Position numbers and translations under genes: made by a program. A stretch of DNA of 64,000 nucleotides from Streptomyces massasporeus (lineage in GTDB: Bacteria > Actinomycetota > Actinomycetes > Streptomycetales > Streptomycetaceae): positions 81,003 to 145,002 of the forward strand of contig NZ_BMSE01000022.1 in the NCBI RefSeq assembly GCF_014648995.1, read 5' to 3'. The notes under the pieces are model-generated. The model was not told the origin of the DNA. It made no database searches and saw only the letters and a list, made by a program, of their open reading frames with translations. This document shows positions 40,676 to 49,097 of the stretch, piece after piece. Each line of letters begins with the position of its first letter. The first letter of the stretch is position 1.

Positions 40676-43273
40676 TCAGGACAGGATCTCGACGTACCCG
40701 TCGCTGCCGTGCACACGGATCCGCTGGCCGTCCCGGATCAGCCGGGTGGCCCGGTCGACGCCCACGACGGCCGGCAAGCCGTACTCGCGTGCGATCACCG
40801 CGCCATGGGTCATCAGGCCGCCCACCTCCGTCACGAGGCCCGCGATGCCGACGAAGAGGGGTGACCAACTGGGGTCCGTGAAGGCCGTGACCAGGATGTC
40901 GCCGGGCTCGAGATCGGCCTGCCCCATGTCGAGGATGACGCGGGCCCGCCCCTCGACGGTCCCGCCGGACACCGGTAGGCCGATCAGGGCGCCGTCCGGC
41001 ACGTCGTCGCGCCGGTACGCCCCGTTGACGGTCTCGCCCTCCGAGGTGAGCACCCGGGACGGGGTGAGCGCGTGGTACGTCTGGAACGTTTCCTTGCGCT
41101 GCCGGACGAGCCCGTCGTCCACCCGGTGCGAGCGTACGGCCTCGTGCAGCTCCTGGAACGTGAGGTAGAAGATGTCCTCCTTCTCCGGGAGCACCTTGGC
41201 CTGCACGAGGCGTTCGGCCTCCGCCAGCAGGGCCTGCTTGTAGACGAAGTAGCGGCTGACGATGTCGTACTTCGGGTACTCCCGGTAGCCGATGAAGGTG
41301 CGGACCCGCTCGATCATCCGCTGTGTCTCGTCGGCTTTGCTCTCCCCGTCGGGCAGGTCCCGCAGGCGGGTCAGCACATCCTGTTCCTTCTTCCACGCCT
41401 CCTGCCGGCCTTGCTCGAAGCGCCGCTGGGCTGCGCCGGGTTCGAAGTTCCTGACGTTGTCGAGGATCGCCGGCACGAGTGTGCCGGGGCTCTCGCGCCA
41501 TCGGGGCCTCGTGATGTCGATCTCGCCGGCGCAGCGCATGCCGTAGCGGTCGAGGTATCCCTCGATGGCGTCACGCGCTGTGGCTCCGCCCTCGTGTTTC
41601 GGCAGTTCGTCCAGGAAGTCGTCGTCCTCGACGCTCTGCAGGAACGTCACGACCTCCGGATGGGGGCGGATCACGTCCGCGACGTCGAGGAGCGCCAGGC
41701 CCATCTCCGACGTGACGTTGTCGGGGGCGGACAGGGTGAGCGTGTCAGCCGCGTTCTTCTCCCCCAGCCACTCGTGCAGCTTGTCGTTGAGCCACCACGT
41801 GGCCTCCATGCCCGCCATGATCGCCTGATGGCTGAGCGGATCGCTGAGGACTCGTTTGTGCTCCTGGAAGGCCTCCGTCAGGAAGTCGAACAGCGCGGGT
41901 CCGGTCTGCGTGGCGATGTCGCGCCGCAGTGTGGCGATGGACGCCTGGCTGCGCTCGACCAGCCCGTTGACGATGGCCGGATCGGTCTCGATCGGGGCGG
42001 GCGCGCCGCCGGCCGGGGATCCGCCGGGAGCCGGGTCCGGGAGCAGGGGGAGGAAGTCGTCGCGGTCGAGGACGGTCTCCAGCGCGTCCCGGGTCAGTGG
42101 ATCGCCCCTTCCCACGAGGTCCAGGAGGCCGGCGCGGCCCTTGGATGTGGACAGGGCGCGCGTGGCGTCGACGAACAGTCTCCCGCCGGCCTCGGTCATC
42201 GGCGCCATGGCCGTCAGCTTCCACATGGACAGCCCGAGGGGTTTCATGGGGTCGGTCATCATCTGCTGATGACCGACGGAGACGTAGATGCGATTCCCCT
42301 GGTCGGGGGCCTCGGGGATGGGGAACAGGGTCGTGATGGGCCGGCTCTGCACGATCTGGAAGTCGTCGTCGACCAGGCACCATTCGATGTCCTGGGGGCG
42401 GCCGAAGTGTTCCTCGATCCGCCGCCCGAGACGGACGAGCCGCACGACCTGCGCATCCGTCAGCGCCGGCTGCTCCTGCCGCTGTGTGTCGATCTCCACC
42501 TCCTGCGTTCCGCCGGTCGGCAGGGCGTGGACGGCGCGCTGTTTGGCGGCGATCGTCTTCGCGACGACTTCGCCGTGACGCACCTTGAAGACGTCCGGGT
42601 TCACCAGGCCGGAGACCAGGGCCTCGCCGAGACCGAAGCCGGCGTCCACGGTGGCGACCTTCCGGTTGCCCGTGACGGGGTCGGCCGTGAAGAGGATGCC
42701 CGACGCGTGCGGGAAGACCATCCGCTGCACGACCACGGCCATGTCGACCGTACGGTGGTCGATGCCGTTGTGCTGACGGTAGGTCACGGCCCGTTCGGTG
42801 AACTGCGAGGCCCAGCACCGGCTGACATGCCGGAGGATCTCCGTGGGCCCCACGACGTTCAGGTAGGTGTCCTGCTGGCCGGCGAAGGAGGCCGTCGGCA
42901 GGTCCTCCGCCGTCGCGCTGGACCGGACGGCGCAGGGGGTCTGCTCGCCGAGCCGGGAGAGCGCGCCGGTGATCGCCGCGGCGAGATCGCCCGGGATGGT
43001 GATCCCTTCGATGGTCCGGCGAATCTGCGCGCTGAGGGCGCGCAGCGCCTCCCGGTCGTCGGGGTTCAGGCGTGACAGCCGATCCAGCAGTTCCTCGACC
43101 GACGGCGCTTGCGCCATGATCTGCCGGAAGGCGTGTGTCGTCACGCAGAAGCCGCCGGGCACGCGGATGCCGTCGATCCGCGACAGCGCGCCCAGGTGCG
43201 CGCCCTTGCCGCCGACGAGCGCGAGCTGCGTCTCGTCCACCTCTTGAAGATCCAGCACGTACTGCTCGGTCAT
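40676..43273 (-). CDS. rph: Rifampin phosphotransferase
   Basis: Inactivates rifamycins by ATP-dependent phosphorylation of the ansa-chain hydroxyl, releasing AMP and phosphate. The 865-residue protein has the PEP-synthase-like layout: ATP-grasp domain (about 1-310; LVGGKGAHLG, CAVRSSATAEDLPTASFAGQ), a large rifampin-binding domain (about 325-755) and a swivelling phospho-His domain with GGLMTHGAVIAREYG, catalytic His about 823 (His825 in the Listeria enzyme). The ATG at 43273 lies 6 nt after GGAGGT; an upstream ATG gives an unlikely 13-residue extension. The gene is preceded by a perfect rifamycin-associated element at 43392-43411, which in actinomycetes marks rifampin-induced genes. That element makes the assignment to RPH, rather than PEP synthase, very firm. 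Confidence 0.96.
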   Translation of the reverse strand: MTEQYVLDLQEVDETQLALVGGKGAHLGALSRIDGIRVPGGFCVTTHAFRQIMAQAPSVEELLDRLSRLNPDDREALRALSAQIRRTIEGITIPGDLAAAITGALSRLGEQTPCAVRSSATAEDLPTASFAGQQDTYLNVVGPTEILRHVSRCWASQFTERAVTYRQHNGIDHRTVDMAVVVQRMVFPHASGILFTADPVTGNRKVATVDAGFGLGEALVSGLVNPDVFKVRHGEVVAKTIAAKQRAVHALPTGGTQEVEIDTQRQEQPALTDAQVVRLVRLGRRIEEHFGRPQDIEWCLVDDDFQIVQSRPITTLFPIPEAPDQGNRIYVSVGHQQMMTDPMKPLGLSMWKLTAMAPMTEAGGRLFVDATRALSTSKGRAGLLDLVGRGDPLTRDALETVLDRDDFLPLLPDPAPGGSPAGGAPAPIETDPAIVNGLVERSQASIATLRRDIATQTGPALFDFLTEAFQEHKRVLSDPLSHQAIMAGMEATWWLNDKLHEWLGEKNAADTLTLSAPDNVTSEMGLALLDVADVIRPHPEVVTFLQSVEDDDFLDELPKHEGGATARDAIEGYLDRYGMRCAGEIDITRPRWRESPGTLVPAILDNVRNFEPGAAQRRFEQGRQEAWKKEQDVLTRLRDLPDGESKADETQRMIERVRTFIGYREYPKYDIVSRYFVYKQALLAEAERLVQAKVLPEKEDIFYLTFQELHEAVRSHRVDDGLVRQRKETFQTYHALTPSRVLTSEGETVNGAYRRDDVPDGALIGLPVSGGTVEGRARVILDMGQADLEPGDILVTAFTDPSWSPLFVGIAGLVTEVGGLMTHGAVIAREYGLPAVVGVDRATRLIRDGQRIRVHGSDGYVEILS

Positions 43274-43391
43274 CGCGATACCTCCGGTTCTGCCGCACCG
43301 CCGGTCGAGCACGTCTCAATCTCCGACACACGCACCTCGTGTCCCCGTTTCCGCAGGTTGTGGCTTCGGCCGATGATTCTGCTCCGAGACG

Positions 43392-43411
43392 GGGGCCTTG
43401 CCGCAAGCCCC
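43392..43411. promoter_or_regulatory. Rifamycin-associated element (RAE)
   Basis: GGGGCCTTGCCGCAAGCCCC (reverse: GGGGCTTGCGGCAAGGCCCC) matches the known inverted repeat found upstream of rph and other rifampin-induced genes. It lies 118 bp before rph (minus strand) and 338 bp before the ABC-F gene (plus strand). Its arms supply a TTG on each strand. Confidence 0.93.
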
Positions 43412-43426
43412 CAGGTGCGCTATAAG
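43398..43426 (+). promoter_or_regulatory. Rightward promoter embedded in the RAE
   Basis: TTGCCG (43398-43403, inside the RAE) and TATAAG (43421-43426) are 17 bp apart, a near-ideal promoter pointing toward the ABC-F genes. Transcription would start about 43433. On the other strand TTGCGG (43406-43401) with CAGAAT (43381-43376) at 19 bp is a weaker candidate for rph. Confidence 0.6.
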
Positions 43427-43433
43427 TTAGGAG

Positions 43434-43457
43434 AGGCAAGGAGAGAACTCCTTGCCT
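43434..43457 (+). terminator. Leader hairpin, possible attenuator
   Basis: AGGCAAGGAG (43434-43443) pairs perfectly with CTCCTTGCCT (43448-43457) around AGAA. It falls right at the predicted 5' end of the rightward transcript, followed by a T-richer stretch. It could cap the RNA, or end transcripts entering from rph-side read-through. A second hairpin GCGCT/AGCGC with flanking GGCCGCC/GGTGGCC pairing is at 43634-43674. Confidence 0.5.
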
Positions 43458-43591
43458 TTGCGCTTTCCGGAGCGCCGGACCAGAGCGCTCGACGGGGACC
43501 ACTGGACCGGGCCGCTGGAACCGAGCGGTTTTCCGACGCGGCGGCTGTTACGCTGCCGGTGACGTTGACCTTGTATCGAGGAGTCACAGAC

Positions 43592-43621
43592 GTGGTGGGT
43601 GACGACGACATCTCGGGGTGA
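43592..43621 (+). CDS. Candidate 9-residue leader peptide upstream of ABC-F gene
   Basis: A GTG at 43592 lies 8 nt after GAGGAG (43578-43583) and opens a short frame VVGDDDISG ending in TGA at 43619. It lies in the 316-nt leader before the ABC-F gene, between the first hairpin and a second hairpin, the position of regulatory uORFs in ribosome-protection resistance genes. Translation is inferred only from the ribosome site. Confidence 0.4.
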   Translation: MVGDDDISG

Positions 43622-43748
43622 GACCCGGATCTGACGGCCGCCGGACGCGCTGAGGAAGCGCCGCCGAGGTGGCCGGTTCGTCGTACCTCCTTCCCACGTC
43701 TGCCCCGGGCAGAGCTCTCTCTGTCCGTAGTACCCCGAGGTCATCTCC

Positions 43749-45384
43749 ATGTCCGACGCCTCCGTCGTGTGCTCGAACCTGTCCTTCTCCTGGCCCGACG
43801 ACACCCCTGTCTTCAGCGACCTGTCCTTCACCGTCACGACCGGCCGTACGGGCCTGGTCGCCCCGAACGGAGCGGGCAAGAGCACGCTGCTCAAGTTGAT
43901 CGCCGGTGAACTCCGGCCCCGTACCGGCTCGTTGTCGGTCGACGGGACGCTGGGCTACCTTCCGCAGAGCCTCCCCCTGACCGGCGATCTGGTCGTCTCC
44001 GAGGTGCTCGGCATCGACGCCGTGATCCGCGCCCTGGACGCCGTCGAGTCCGGGGACGTCAGCGAGGAGCACTTCACCACCATCGGCGACGACTGGGACA
44101 TCGAGGAGCGCACGCGCGCCCAGCTCGACCGTCTCGGCCTGACCGGCCTCGCCCTGGACCGCAGCCTGAGCACGCTGAGCGGCGGCCAGATCGTCCAGCT
44201 CGGTCTCGCGGCCCAGCTCCTCAAGCGTCCCGACGTCCTGCTCCTGGACGAGCCGACCAACAACCTCGACCTGGAGGCCCGGCACCAGCTCCATGACGTG
44301 CTGTCGGACTTCACCGGCTGTCTGCTGCTGGTCAGCCACGACCGCGTGCTGCTCGACCGGATGGAACGCATCGCCGAGCTCGGCAGCGACGACCTCCGCT
44401 TCTACGGCGGTGACTTCACCGCGTACGAGGAGGCCGTTCGCGCCGAGCAGGAGGTGGCCGAGAAGAACGTCCGCAACGCCGAACAGGAGCTGAAGCGGGA
44501 GAAGCGCGAGATGCAGCAGGCCCGCGAACGCGCCGAGCGGCGCGCGAGCAACGCCGCCCGCAACCTCAAGAGCGCCGGCCTGCCCCGGATCTTCGCCGGC
44601 ACCATGAAGCGGGGCGCGCAGGAGTCCGCGGGCCGAGCCGGACAGATGCACTCGGCCCGGGTCGGCGAGGCCAAGTCCCGTCTGGACGACGCCGGGCGCG
44701 CGTTGCGCGAGGAGCAACGCCTCACCCTGGACCTGCCCGACACCCAGGTGCCCGCGGGCCGCAACCTCTTCCTCGGCGAAGCGATGCAGGTGCACCTCGG
44801 CGGCCGGCAGGTGTTCGCGGAAGGCGGTGTCGATCTCACCGTCAGGGGGCCCGAGCGCATCGCGCTGAACGGGACCGAACGGCGCCGGGAAGACCACTCT
44901 GATGCGCCTGATCACCGGTGAACTCGCCCCGCACAGCGGTGAGATCAGGCGCAACGAGGGTCGTATCGCCTACCTCTCCCAGCGTCTGGACCTGCTGGAC
45001 CTGGACCGCACCGTGGCGGAGAACTTCGCCGCGTTCGCTCCGGAGCGGGCCGAGGCCGAGCGGATGAACCTGCTCGCCCGCTTCCTGTTCCGGGGTGCCC
45101 GCGCACATCTGCCGGCCGGGGTGCTCTCCGGCGGCGAACGGCTGCGCGCCACCCTGGCCTGCGTCCTGTGTGCCGAACCGGCTCCCCATCTGCTGCTGCT
45201 CGACGAGCCGACCAACAACCTCGACCTGGCCGGCGCCGGTCAGCTGGAGAGCGCGCTCAACTCCTACCAGGGCGCGTTCATGGTGATCAGCCATGACGAG
45301 AGGTTCCTCGCCGAGATCGGGGTGAACCGCCGGCTGAGTCTGGCGGACGGCACGCTCACCGAGACGGGAGTTCCCGAGGTGTGA
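43749..45384 (+). pseudogene. ABC-F ATPase gene interrupted by a one-base insertion
   Basis: A two-ATPase ABC-F protein of about 545 residues, split in two frames. The first part (43749-44921) has Walker A APNGAGKST, signature LSGGQ, Walker B LLLDEPTNNLD and a long charged interdomain linker. At 44875-44880 one extra G changes the second Walker A from NGTNGAGKTT to NGTERRREDH and the frame stops at 44921. The second part (44902-45384, in the restored frame) continues LMRLITGEL to signature LSGGERLR and LLLLDEPTNNLD. ABC-F proteins of this type protect ribosomes from antibiotics. As written, only one ATPase domain plus linker can be made, so the gene should be inactive unless frameshifting or a sequencing error is involved. 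Confidence 0.85.
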
Positions 45385-45464
45385 GCCGTCGCGTGTGCAG
45401 TGGCCCGCGTCCGCGGCCGTGCGCCCGGCGGGCCGACCACCGATCACATCCTGGACGGATCACT

Positions 45465-47117
45465 GTGCCCCAGCATGCCCTGCTCGCCCACGACCTCGTC
45501 CGCTCCCTGGGCGGCCGACGTGTCCTCGACGGCGTCTGTCTGACCGCCTCCCCCGGCCACCGGATCGGCCTCATCGGGGAGAATGGCGTCGGCAAGTCCA
45601 CTCTGCTGAGGGTGCTCGGCGGCGTGGACGAACCCGATGCGGGAACCGTCTCCCGCCCCGACGGCCTCGGTTTTCTCCATCAGGAGATGCCTTTCGACGC
45701 CGGCGCGACCATCGCCGCGGTGCTGGACGAAGCCCTGCGTGAGGCCCGCGAGGACCTCGCGGAGCTGGAACGGCTCGGCGAGGAACTCGCCCGGCTCCCG
45801 GAGGACGACCCGGGTCACCGGGAACTCCTCGCCGCCTACGGCAGGCGGCTGGAGCAAGCCCAGGACCGCGAGTCCTGGGACGCCGACCGCCGCGCCGCCC
45901 TGGTGCTGGACGGCCTGGGTCTCGGCGCGTTCGGGCACGACCGCACGCTCGGCTCGCTCTCGGGTGGTCAGCGGGGCCGGCTGGCCCTGGCCGCACTGCT
46001 GGTGCGGCGGCCCCCGGCGCTGCTGCTGGACGAGCCCACCAACCACCTCGACGACAGCGCTGCCGCCTTCCTCGAGGAACAACTCCGCGACCTTCCCAGG
46101 GCCGTCGTGCTCGCCAGTCACGACCGTGCCTTCCTCGACGCCGCCTGCACCGACCTGATCGACCTCGACCCGGCGGTGGACGGCCCGGTCCGCTACGGCG
46201 GCGGCTACAGCGCCTATCTGGGCGAGAAGCGCGCGGAACGGCAGCGCTGGGAGCGGCGATACGCCGAGGAACAGGAGGAGTTGGCGGAGCTGCGGCACTC
46301 GGCGGGGGTGACCGCGCGCCGCGTCGCCCCGGACCGGGGTCCGCGCGACAACGAGAAGATGGGCTACGGGCACCGGGCGGGCCGGGTCCAGAGCCAGATC
46401 TCCCGCCGCGTGCGCAACGCAGCCCGTCGGCTGGAGGAACTGGAGCGCGCCCAAGCCGCCGAACCGCCCCGGCCGCTGCGCTTCGCGGCCGGGGAACTCG
46501 CCGCGCGTGCGGAGGAGAGCGAGCGCCCCCTGGCGTCCTTGCGTGATGTGCGGGTGGCCGGCCGGCTCGCCCTGGACGGCCTGGAGGTGGCGGCGGGCGA
46601 CCGGCTCCTGGTCACGGGCGGCAACGGGGCGGGCAAGTCGACGCTGCTCGCCGTACTCGCCGGGCGCCTTCCGGCCGAGGGTGAGGTGCACAGGCGGGCC
46701 GGGCTGACGGTGGGGCTGCTCACTCAGGACACCGGGTTCGAGCGACTCGACCGCACGGTCCGGGACACCTACGAGCGGGCGGTGGGGCCGGAACGGGCCG
46801 AGAAGGTGCCGATCGGCTCGCTCGGTCTGATGCACGAGGCGGACTTGGCCAAGCCCGTCGGGCACTTGTCCGTGGGGCAGCGCCGCCGTCTGGCCCTGGC
46901 GCTGCTCGTGGCCCGCCCGCCGCACCTGCTGTTGCTCGACGAGCCCACCAACCACCTCTCCCCGCGGCTGTGCGATGAGCTGGAGGAGGCGCTGGGCACC
47001 ACGGGCCCGGGCGCGATCGTGGTCGCCAGCCACGACCGCTGGCTGCGCCGCCGGTGGCGGGGCCGGGAGCTGCGCCTGGGGCCGGAAAGTGGGCGGCAGG
47101 AGGATGTCCGGCACTGA
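45465..47117 (+). CDS. ABC-F ribosomal protection protein (TlrC/OleB-like)
   Basis: Cytosolic ATPase of 550 residues, the size of the macrolide-producer proteins TlrC, CarA, SrmB and OleB. Domain 1 has GENGVGKST, LSGGQ and LLLDEPTNHLD; the linker (about 235-350) is highly charged and contains DNEKMGYGHRAGRVQSQISR; domain 2 has GGNGAGKST, LSVGQ and LLLLDEPTNHL. The linker is the part that reaches the drug site on the 50S subunit. The GTG at 45465 matches the family N-terminus; a GTG at 45381 overlapping the preceding stop would add 28 arginine-rich residues. It lies directly after the broken ABC-F gene, so it may be reached by the same RAE-linked transcript. Confidence 0.9.
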   Translation: MPQHALLAHDLVRSLGGRRVLDGVCLTASPGHRIGLIGENGVGKSTLLRVLGGVDEPDAGTVSRPDGLGFLHQEMPFDAGATIAAVLDEALREAREDLAELERLGEELARLPEDDPGHRELLAAYGRRLEQAQDRESWDADRRAALVLDGLGLGAFGHDRTLGSLSGGQRGRLALAALLVRRPPALLLDEPTNHLDDSAAAFLEEQLRDLPRAVVLASHDRAFLDAACTDLIDLDPAVDGPVRYGGGYSAYLGEKRAERQRWERRYAEEQEELAELRHSAGVTARRVAPDRGPRDNEKMGYGHRAGRVQSQISRRVRNAARRLEELERAQAAEPPRPLRFAAGELAARAEESERPLASLRDVRVAGRLALDGLEVAAGDRLLVTGGNGAGKSTLLAVLAGRLPAEGEVHRRAGLTVGLLTQDTGFERLDRTVRDTYERAVGPERAEKVPIGSLGLMHEADLAKPVGHLSVGQRRRLALALLVARPPHLLLLDEPTNHLSPRLCDELEEALGTTGPGAIVVASHDRWLRRRWRGRELRLGPESGRQEDVRH

Positions 47118-47139
47118 TCCCGGGCAACCAAGACCTGCT

Positions 47140-47208
47140 CCTACAGGCCCACGTGACGGATCCCTACAGGCCCAGGTGACCTGTTCCTACAGACCCAGGT
47201 CGAGCGCG
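47140..47208. repeat. Three tandem 23-bp repeats at a gene end
   Basis: Units start at 47140, 47163 and 47186, each opening CCTACAGRCCCASGT. On the minus strand the third unit is the end of the small gene at 47187 (coding LGL and the stop); the other two repeat that gene end, stop codon included. Confidence 0.8.
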
Positions 47209-47378
47209 AGGCACGAGTAGAACTTCCACGAGCCTTCGGGGTCGTACGCGTTCGCTCCGCCGCTCGGTGTGGCCTTGGCCCCCTCGACCGTGTCCTTGAG
47301 GCGGATGCGCTCGGGAAGCTTGCCGAACCGTGCGTGCCGTGCCGCCGCGGCGGTGTCCGTCGACAGTTCCATGCCCAT
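47187..47378 (-). CDS. Small hypothetical protein
   Basis: A 63-residue basic protein: MGMELSTDTAAAARHARFGK, then LPERIRLKDTVEGAK, a flexible middle and the end SWKFYSCLALDLGL. The ATG at 47378 lies 6 nt after GGGAGA; a GTG at 47423 would add 15 residues. Similar short proteins without known role occur in Streptomyces. Its 3' end is present in three tandem copies. Confidence 0.5.
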   Translation of the reverse strand: MGMELSTDTAAAARHARFGKLPERIRLKDTVEGAKATPSGGANAYDPEGSWKFYSCLALDLGL

Positions 47379-47479
47379 GACCGGTCTCCCGTTCGGAATC
47401 AGCTGTTGCCCCTTGGACGGCACCAGCTTTCCCCTTCATGCGTCACCTGTCAAACCGGTGACGACTTTCCGTCAGCGCA

Positions 47480-48922
47480 TCAGACGGTGATGGTCTTGTA
47501 CTCGGTGTAGGCGCCGAGGCCCACCGCGCCGTACTCCCGGCCGATGCCGCTCGCCTTGAAGCCGCCGAACGGGCCGTCGAAGGCGACCGAAGCGCCGTTG
47601 ACCGTGACGGTGCCGGTGCGGACACGGCGGGCGACCGCCAGGGCGTGGGCCTCGTCGGCGGACCAGACGCCCCCGGAAAGCCCGTACTCGGAGTCGTTGG
47701 CGATGCGGACGGCGTCGTCCTCGTCGTCGTAGGCGATGACGACCAGGACCGGGCCGAAGATCTCCTCCTGTGCGATGCGCATGGAGTTGTCGACGTCGGC
47801 GAAGACCGTGGGGGTGACGTAGTTGCCCTTCTCCAGCCCCTCGGGGATCTGCGGACCGCCGGTGGCCAGACGGGCGCCCTCCTCGATGCCGAGCCGAATG
47901 TAGGTGCGCACCCGCTCCTGCTGGTCGGGGCGGATCATCGGGCCGATGAAGGTGTCGGGGTCGGCCGGATCGCCCACCTTCAGCGACTCGACCAGTTCCT
48001 TCACCGCGGTCACGACCTCCTCGTACCGGCTGCGCGGGACGAGGATGCGGGTCTGGGCGATGCAGGACTCGCCGTTGTTGAGCAGGGAGCCGAACTTCAG
48101 GCCCGCGACCGCCTTCTCGATGTCGGCGTCCGGCAGGATGATGGCGGCGGACTTTCCGCCCAGCTCCAGGCTGACGCGCTTGAGCTGCTCCCCCGCGATC
48201 GAGGCGATGCGGCGGCCGGCCCGCGTCGAGCCGGTGAAGGCGATCTTGTCGACCTCCCGGTGGGACACGAGGTACTCACTGGTCTCCCGGTCCGCGGGCA
48301 GGACGCTGATCACGCCCTCGGGCAGGCCCGCCTTCTCCAGCAGTTCGGCGAGGAAGCCCATGCTCAGCGAGTTCTCCGGGGACACCTTGAGGACCACGGA
48401 GTTGCCCGCGAGCAGGGCCGGGATGATCTTCGCGGTGGCCGAGGAGAACGGCGAGTTCCACGGAATCACCCCGGCCACGACGCCGACCGCCTCGCGGCGC
48501 ACCACACTGCGCACCGGGGACGCCGGGGCGGAGGACACCAGGGTCTCCTCCCAGCCGAACTCCTCCGCCGCCTTCAGATAGGCGTCGGCCTGCCGGGTCA
48601 GGCCCGGCTGACCGGCCCGGGTGAACCATCTCGCCGACCCGTTCTCCTGGGAGATCAGGTGCGCGACCCTCTCGGCGTTCTCCTCGCGCAGCGCGTTGAA
48701 CCGCCGCAGGACGGCGATCCGCTCCCCCGGCGGGGTCGTACGCCACACCCCCGCCTCGAACGAGGCCCGCGCCGCCGCGACTGCTCGGTCCACGTCGGCC
48801 GGCCGTGCCTGGGCCGCGCGCCCGATCACCGACCGATCGTGCGGCGAGGTGATGTCGAGGAGCTCCGGGTCGCTGGGCGACACCCAGGACCCTCCGATGA
48901 AAAGCCGGTCGTAGGTGATCAT
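47480..48922 (-). CDS. Aldehyde dehydrogenase (NAD-dependent)
   Basis: Soluble ALDH of 480 residues with the full set of motifs: VIPWNSPF (about 147-154), the general-base Glu in LELGGKSAA (about 249-257), catalytic Cys in NNGESCIAQ (about 286) and EEIFGPVL (about 378). The first residues TYDRLFIGGSWV are typical of ALDH1/2-like acyl or betaine-type enzymes. The ATG at 48922 lies 6 nt after GGAGGAGA. The promoter region contains two inverted repeats and a motif shared with the TetR gene at 49818, so it is the probable target of that regulator. Substrate unknown. Confidence 0.94.
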   Translation of the reverse strand: MITYDRLFIGGSWVSPSDPELLDITSPHDRSVIGRAAQARPADVDRAVAAARASFEAGVWRTTPPGERIAVLRRFNALREENAERVAHLISQENGSARWFTRAGQPGLTRQADAYLKAAEEFGWEETLVSSAPASPVRSVVRREAVGVVAGVIPWNSPFSSATAKIIPALLAGNSVVLKVSPENSLSMGFLAELLEKAGLPEGVISVLPADRETSEYLVSHREVDKIAFTGSTRAGRRIASIAGEQLKRVSLELGGKSAAIILPDADIEKAVAGLKFGSLLNNGESCIAQTRILVPRSRYEEVVTAVKELVESLKVGDPADPDTFIGPMIRPDQQERVRTYIRLGIEEGARLATGGPQIPEGLEKGNYVTPTVFADVDNSMRIAQEEIFGPVLVVIAYDDEDDAVRIANDSEYGLSGGVWSADEAHALAVARRVRTGTVTVNGASVAFDGPFGGFKASGIGREYGAVGLGAYTEYKTITV

Positions 48923-48980
48923 GCGCTGTCTCTCCTCCGGGCACAGGTCGAGCATTGCGACCATCCATCTGCCACATCAA

Positions 48981-49016
48981 TGTAGCACTTAATGTCTACA
49001 GCGCCACATGAATGTG
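48981..49016 (-). promoter_or_regulatory. Operator region of the aldehyde dehydrogenase gene
   Basis: TGTAG (48981-48985) and CTACA (48996-49000) form an inverted repeat around CACTTAATGT; next to it CACATGAATGTG (49005-49016) is a perfect 5-2-5 palindrome, and CCACATCAATG (48972-48982) is a near copy of the same box. GTAGCACTTAATGTC (48982-48996) recurs before the TetR gene. Confidence 0.6.
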
Positions 49017-49050
49017 CGATCGGCGGCACGGAAGGCAGCTGAAACGGCAA

Positions 49051-49083
49051 GTGGCCGGGGAGGGTGACACCCTCCCCGGCCAC
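49051..49083 (-). terminator. Terminator of msrA
   Basis: GTGGCCGGGGAGGGT (49051-49065) pairs perfectly with ACCCTCCCCGGCCAC (49069-49083) over a 3-nt loop, 15 bp past the msrA stop codon. Confidence 0.85.
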
Positions 49084-49097
49084 GTCGGCGTTCAGGA

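Noticed and set aside
41072..43075. Large open frame antisense to rph (similar ones lie opposite the arginine deiminase at 25620-27521 and the polysaccharide genes at 55239-58055)
   Set aside because: Long antisense frames are expected in DNA of this base composition; the sense frames have motifs and ribosome sites, the antisense ones have none.
45381..45464. Extended start of the intact ABC-F gene overlapping the broken one
   Set aside because: The added 28 residues are arginine-rich and unlike the family; the GTG at 45465 gives the standard N-terminus, though coupling at 45381 cannot be excluded.
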